Of a stretch of 64,000 bases of DNA, positions 61,239 through 64,000 are shown piece after piece (position 1 is the stretch's first letter; the number at the start of each line of letters is the position of its first letter). The position numbers were made by a program, and so were the translations under genes. This stretch comes from Planctomycetota bacterium (GTDB lineage Bacteria; Planctomycetota; SZUA-567; H5-PLA8). The stretch spans positions 141,640-205,639 of the forward strand of contig JAKLKQ010000003.1 of the NCBI GenBank assembly GCA_023150555.1. Direction: 5' to 3'. A model generated the notes under the pieces. That model searched no databases. It was given only the letters and a program-made list of their open reading frames with translations, and was not told the origin of the DNA.

Positions 61239-62732
61239 ATGCGATTACGTAAGCGCGGGAACAAGTACTCGATCGTCTGGGACGAAGGCGACAAGCAGGT
61301 CTACAAGCCCACCGGTTGCACGAACCGGGAGGACGCCGAACTCGTCCTGGCCAAGGAACGAAAGAACCTCGAACGTCGGCGGCAGGGACTTCCCCCCATC
61401 AACGACAAGTCGGACATGACTTTCCTCGACGCGGTCGAAGGCTTCGCGCACACCAAGCGCAGGCTGTCCCGCGACAGGCACAAGACGATACGACGACGGC
61501 TCCTGGCGATCGGTTACGAGGTCCTTACTGGCAAGCGACTGGGCAAACACATCCGAAGGAAGGTAATGGCCGAGACGGTCGAGCCATTCCTGGCCACCAA
61601 ACTGCTGCTGGAGATCCGCCCCGAGAACCTGGAACCCTGGATCGACGACCAGTTCGAGAACGGCAACGGCAAGTACGGCCACACGGGTTCCGCCTACAAG
61701 ACCATCAAAGAGAAGGTCAGGCAGATCGAGGAACTTTTCGATTACTGGTACCGCCGCAAGAAAGCCCTCGGCGAGAACCCGATCGTCCAACTGGACATGC
61801 CCAAGACCACCGAGGTCCCCGAGAACGCACAGCCCCGCAAGGTCCGGCGACCCTTCGAGGTCGATGAGGCCGTGGAGTTCTTCCGCGCCCTAGCGGATTT
61901 GGACGAGCAGCGGGCGGCCCGCTACGCGCAGGACAAGCGGGAAGTCCGTATCGACCTCGTACCCGTGGGGCCGATCTTCCGGGCCCTCCTAGGCACCGGG
62001 TGCAGGTCCATGGAACTGCTGCAGGCTCGCGTCCACGAGGTCGTCCTGGAGGCAAAGCCCCATGTCTGGGTTCCCAAGGTCCGATGCAAGACGCGGTACC
62101 TGGGCGAGCGGGCGGCGACCATCCATCCCGACCTCGCTCTCGAACTGGCGGACTACAAGAAGCGGTACCGGAAGGACGCCGGCTCGGATGATCTCTTCTT
62201 CCTCAGCCCCGAAGGCAAGACGATGGACAGCGAGCGGCTGAACGACCTGTTCTACGAGGCGCTGTACCTTGCCTTCGTGCGAATGGAAACCAAGTCGCTA
62301 GGCATCAGGAACTCCACGGCCACGGAACACCTGGTCGCCCGCTACCTGCGGAACGGCAAGATCAACTTCGGCGGCGGCAGTCGCCTGAAGGCCGAGACCA
62401 TCGCTTGGCGCCAGGAGGCCGAGCAGGCCATCAAGGAGATCGCGTCAAGAATCCGTCTGAGGGTCGAGAAGCGCGTCGAGGAACTGGACCCCTATTGCCT
62501 GAGGCATACCCATGGGACCTGGGCTGCGGACCAGGAGGTCCCGGAGATCCACATCAGCAAGCAGTTGGGGCACTCGATCCGGGGCATCACGGGACGTTAT
62601 ATCTCGAAGCGATCTATGACGCTGATTGACCCGAGGCGCTGTAGCCATGCCGTCTGGGAGTTATTGGCGAAGGCGGAACTGGAGCAAGAGGACCAGGACG
62701 CTACTTCGGGGCCTTCCGTCGTTGGGGCCTGA
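61239..62732 (+). CDS. Tyrosine recombinase / integrase
   Basis: A 497-residue site-specific recombinase. Catalytic residues: Arg256 (GTGCRSMELL), probable Lys284 in the beta hairpin (VRCKTRYLG), Arg422-His423 (YCLRHTHGT, where Tyr replaces the usual first His of HxLRH), His445 (QLGHS) and nucleophile Tyr454 (TGRYIS). The N-terminal part (MRLRKRGNKYSIVW) is an arm-binding-like segment. The ATG at 61239 has GGAG eight bases upstream. The position directly after a tRNA is the hallmark of an integrative element. Its 3' end overlaps the convergent HTH gene by 32 bases. Confidence 0.9.
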   Translation: MRLRKRGNKYSIVWDEGDKQVYKPTGCTNREDAELVLAKERKNLERRRQGLPPINDKSDMTFLDAVEGFAHTKRRLSRDRHKTIRRRLLAIGYEVLTGKRLGKHIRRKVMAETVEPFLATKLLLEIRPENLEPWIDDQFENGNGKYGHTGSAYKTIKEKVRQIEELFDYWYRRKKALGENPIVQLDMPKTTEVPENAQPRKVRRPFEVDEAVEFFRALADLDEQRAARYAQDKREVRIDLVPVGPIFRALLGTGCRSMELLQARVHEVVLEAKPHVWVPKVRCKTRYLGERAATIHPDLALELADYKKRYRKDAGSDDLFFLSPEGKTMDSERLNDLFYEALYLAFVRMETKSLGIRNSTATEHLVARYLRNGKINFGGGSRLKAETIAWRQEAEQAIKEIASRIRLRVEKRVEELDPYCLRHTHGTWAADQEVPEIHISKQLGHSIRGITGRYISKRSMTLIDPRRCSHAVWELLAKAELEQEDQDATSGPSVVGA

Positions 62733-63075
62733 TCCTGCAGTTGGTCCTGACAAATTCCTCCAAGGCAGGTCGGCTGAACATTGGGGCCGTCCCGTCGAAC
62801 TGTACGAATGGGACGATGCCCTTCTTGCGCCAGCGGTCCAGGGTACCGGTGCTGATGTTGAGAAACTGGGCGGCTTGGGCACGGTCCATCAGGAGGCCTG
62901 CGTCGGGGAAGGCCGAAACCGGTTCGCCTGGATGGCTTTCCGCTACCTTGGACTCTGACGGTTGCTCCTTCTCCGTGGCATCCGAACTCAGCAAGCCCGT
63001 CATCTCCAGGATCTGCTGCAGGACCTCTGGGGCCGGCTTCTCGGGGAGTTCCAGTTTTAATGTATATGCGCACAT
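62701..63075 (-). CDS. HTH (MerR/excisionase-like) DNA-binding protein
   Basis: A 124-residue protein. The C-terminal half is an HTH_17-type winged helix: LLMDRAQAAQFLNISTGTLDRWRKKGIVPFVQFDGTAPMFSRPALEEFV. The N-terminal 50 residues are acidic and less ordered. The ATG at 63075 is preferred with GGAG upstream; an in-frame ATG at 63147 would add 24 residues. Its gene ends 32 bases inside the recombinase coding region on the opposite strand, suggesting mutual control. It may act as excisionase or as a repressor of the element. Confidence 0.76.
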   Translation of the reverse strand: MCAYTLKLELPEKPAPEVLQQILEMTGLLSSDATEKEQPSESKVAESHPGEPVSAFPDAGLLMDRAQAAQFLNISTGTLDRWRKKGIVPFVQFDGTAPMFSRPALEEFVRTNCRIRPQRRKAPK

Positions 63076-63287
63076 GACCAAGGATCTCCATTCCTGGTCA
63101 GGATTATACGGGGTCTGGGGACTGGAACTGATTGTGCATGGGAGCATTGGAAGAAATCAAAACTGTTTTGGATATGAGAATTGCACAGGTTTCGCATTTC
63201 GTCCCGTTCCCAACCATCCTGCCCTTTACGACCCTATCCCGACGGGCACAATGGCTCAGTCTGGCTAGTCATGCGGAGGACAAACTT

Positions 63288-63446
63288 ATGGCCAAGAAGA
63301 TGACCCACAAGAAGTTGTTCCGCCCCACCGGCTGCCTCAGCCCCAACGAGGCGGGGAAGAAGCTCGGCGTCTCGGGCGAAGCGATAAAGCAGCATATCTA
63401 CAAGGGCAACCTCAAGGCTGCGAAGGCCAAGAACGGCTACTGGTGA
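63288..63446 (+). pseudogene. Small HTH gene, C-terminus apparently truncated by IS110 insertion
   Basis: A 52-residue frame with a good GGAGG ribosome site starting MAKKMTHKKLFRPTGCLS. It contains the first part of an HTH_17 fold (LSPNEAGKKLGVSGEAIKQHIYKGNLKAAKAKNGYW). Related domains normally continue beyond this Trp with the wing and a recognition segment. Here the frame ends at once and the sequence turns into the left flank of an IS110-type transposase gene. The most likely reading is truncation by insertion, but a naturally short gene is not excluded. Confidence 0.6.
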
Positions 63447-63462
63447 TATCGTGAAGGTCGGG

Positions 63463-63523
63463 ATTCCTCCTCAGGGTACGATGCGCGTTTTGCTACGCAA
63501 TGCGTCATCCCATAGGAGGAAAT
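63463..63523 (+). promoter_or_regulatory. Left-end hairpin sequestering the transposase ribosome site
   Basis: ATTCCTCCT (63463-63471) pairs with AGGAGGAAAT (63514-63523), which contains the Shine-Dalgarno. An inner stem GATG-CGCGTT / AATGCG-T-CATC (63480-63489 with 63499-63509) stacks within. The transposase ribosome site is therefore hidden in transcripts that include the left end. Confidence 0.5.
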
Positions 63524-63526
63524 ACC

Positions 63527-64000
63527 ATGAAGACTGTCGCACTGGATGTACACACTGGTCGCACGCAGATTTCGGTCAGCAGTCCCGATGGACACATTCT
63601 GCTGGAGAAGATTGTCGAAACCAAGGCCGACTGTCTTCGCCGGGAAATTGGAGCCATTCAAGGGCCGAAGCGAGTTGTATTCGAAAACGGCCATCTATCG
63701 GGAATGATTTTCGATGCAATCCAGGGAGTTGCCGAGGAGATTATTTCTTGCGACCCCACACAGAACGCTTTGGTCGCAAGAGCAGACGACTCGAACGACC
63801 GACAGGATGCGCGTCGGCTTGGCACCCTGGCGCGTGCAAACGCGCTTTCTCCCGTCTTTGTGCCCCCGGAGCCGTTTCGCTCCCTTCGCGCCCTTACATG
63901 CTACGAAACACGGCTGACTCGGCTATGGTGCGAAAACAAATCCAGGATCAAAGCCCTCTGCCGAAGACACAGTGTTCCCTATCGTGGGAAAAGCGTTTTC
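63527..64000 (+). CDS. IS110 family transposase (DEDD type), 3' partial
   Basis: The first 158 codons of a DEDD transposase, open to the window end. Probable catalytic acidic residues are Asp7 (VALDVHTGRTQISV), Glu53 (VVFENGHLSG), Asp91 and Asp94 (SNDRQDARRLGTLAR). SVSSPDGHILLEKIVETK and FRSLRALTCYETRLTRLW continue the family pattern. The ATG at 63527 follows AGGAGG. Family members are RuvC-like enzymes guided by a non-coding bridge RNA encoded in one end of the element. The left end here is only about 80 bases, so such an RNA might be encoded at the unseen right end. Confidence 0.82.
   Translation, partial: MKTVALDVHTGRTQISVSSPDGHILLEKIVETKADCLRREIGAIQGPKRVVFENGHLSGMIFDAIQGVAEEIISCDPTQNALVARADDSNDRQDARRLGTLARANALSPVFVPPEPFRSLRALTCYETRLTRLWCENKSRIKALCRRHSVPYRGKSVF

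Larger units (their letters stand above)
63444..64000 (+). mobile_element. IS110-like insertion sequence, left part only
   Basis: The element appears to begin near 63444 and runs beyond the window. About 80 bases of left end precede the transposase ATG. The right end and any flanking duplication lie outside. The boundary is inferred from the abrupt end of the HTH gene. Confidence 0.55.

Overview
The window is a GC-rich bacterial chromosome segment with strong G/C third-position codon bias. No marker gene fixes the taxon. The gene mix fits a Planctomycetota-like bacterium: giant secreted proteins with quinoprotein-type propellers and helical repeats, an ECF sigma factor with a membrane-anchored C-terminal domain, many FHA modules, hopanoid genes hpnH and hpnA, a subtilase/gingipain-like fusion, and many exported proteins of unknown function. 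That assignment is an inference.

Layout. 1-3.5 kb: an NCS2 permease cut by the window start, a MshEN-PilZ protein and a secreted SMP-30-like protein. 3.5-6.2 kb: a sulfotransferase-glycosyltransferase fusion interrupted by an in-frame TAG, divergent from a second sulfotransferase. 6.3-9.5 kb: a manA then GH42 glycosidase operon. 9.9-20 kb: hpnH, an SDR, a 1732-residue exported double-protease-like protein, a DUF4832-type protein and hpnA. 20-25.8 kb (minus strand): a partner-switching signalling set (RsbW-like kinase/GAF/PP2C phosphatase, FHA-PATAN, STAS) followed by galK, a YceI-like protein and a membrane protein. 25.9-33.4 kb: two proteins of unknown function, Mn-type superoxide dismutase, dGTPase-like, SUFU-domain and HIT proteins, and an ECF sigma/anti-sigma pair.

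33.4-38.6 kb is the accessory patch. It is more AT-rich and repeat-loaded, with palindromic elements, an Imm11/DUF1629-like protein and two unknown exported proteins, one of them flanked by a duplicated repeat module. 38.6-49.2 kb: a 1626-residue PQQ-propeller protein, a lipoprotein, a GT4 glycosyltransferase, the ECF sigma-membrane fusion and a GT39 glycosyltransferase. 49.3-56.6 kb: a ROK regulator with a URO-D-like protein, a PrcB-like protein, cysS, a ParA-type ATPase and a membrane protein. 56.8-60.9 kb: a twin-FHA membrane protein, an MBL-fold hydrolase and a small membrane protein.

From 60.97 kb a tRNA with anticodon CAT is followed by a tyrosine recombinase, a convergent HTH protein and a second small HTH gene. 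An IS110-type transposase gene, cut by the window end, appears to have truncated that second HTH gene. This looks like the start of an integrative element inserted at the tRNA 3' end. No rRNA, CRISPR array or replication origin was seen. Intergenic regions carry several families of short dispersed repeats, including the CTCTGTGG-TTAA type and a CACTGG...CCAGTG palindrome.
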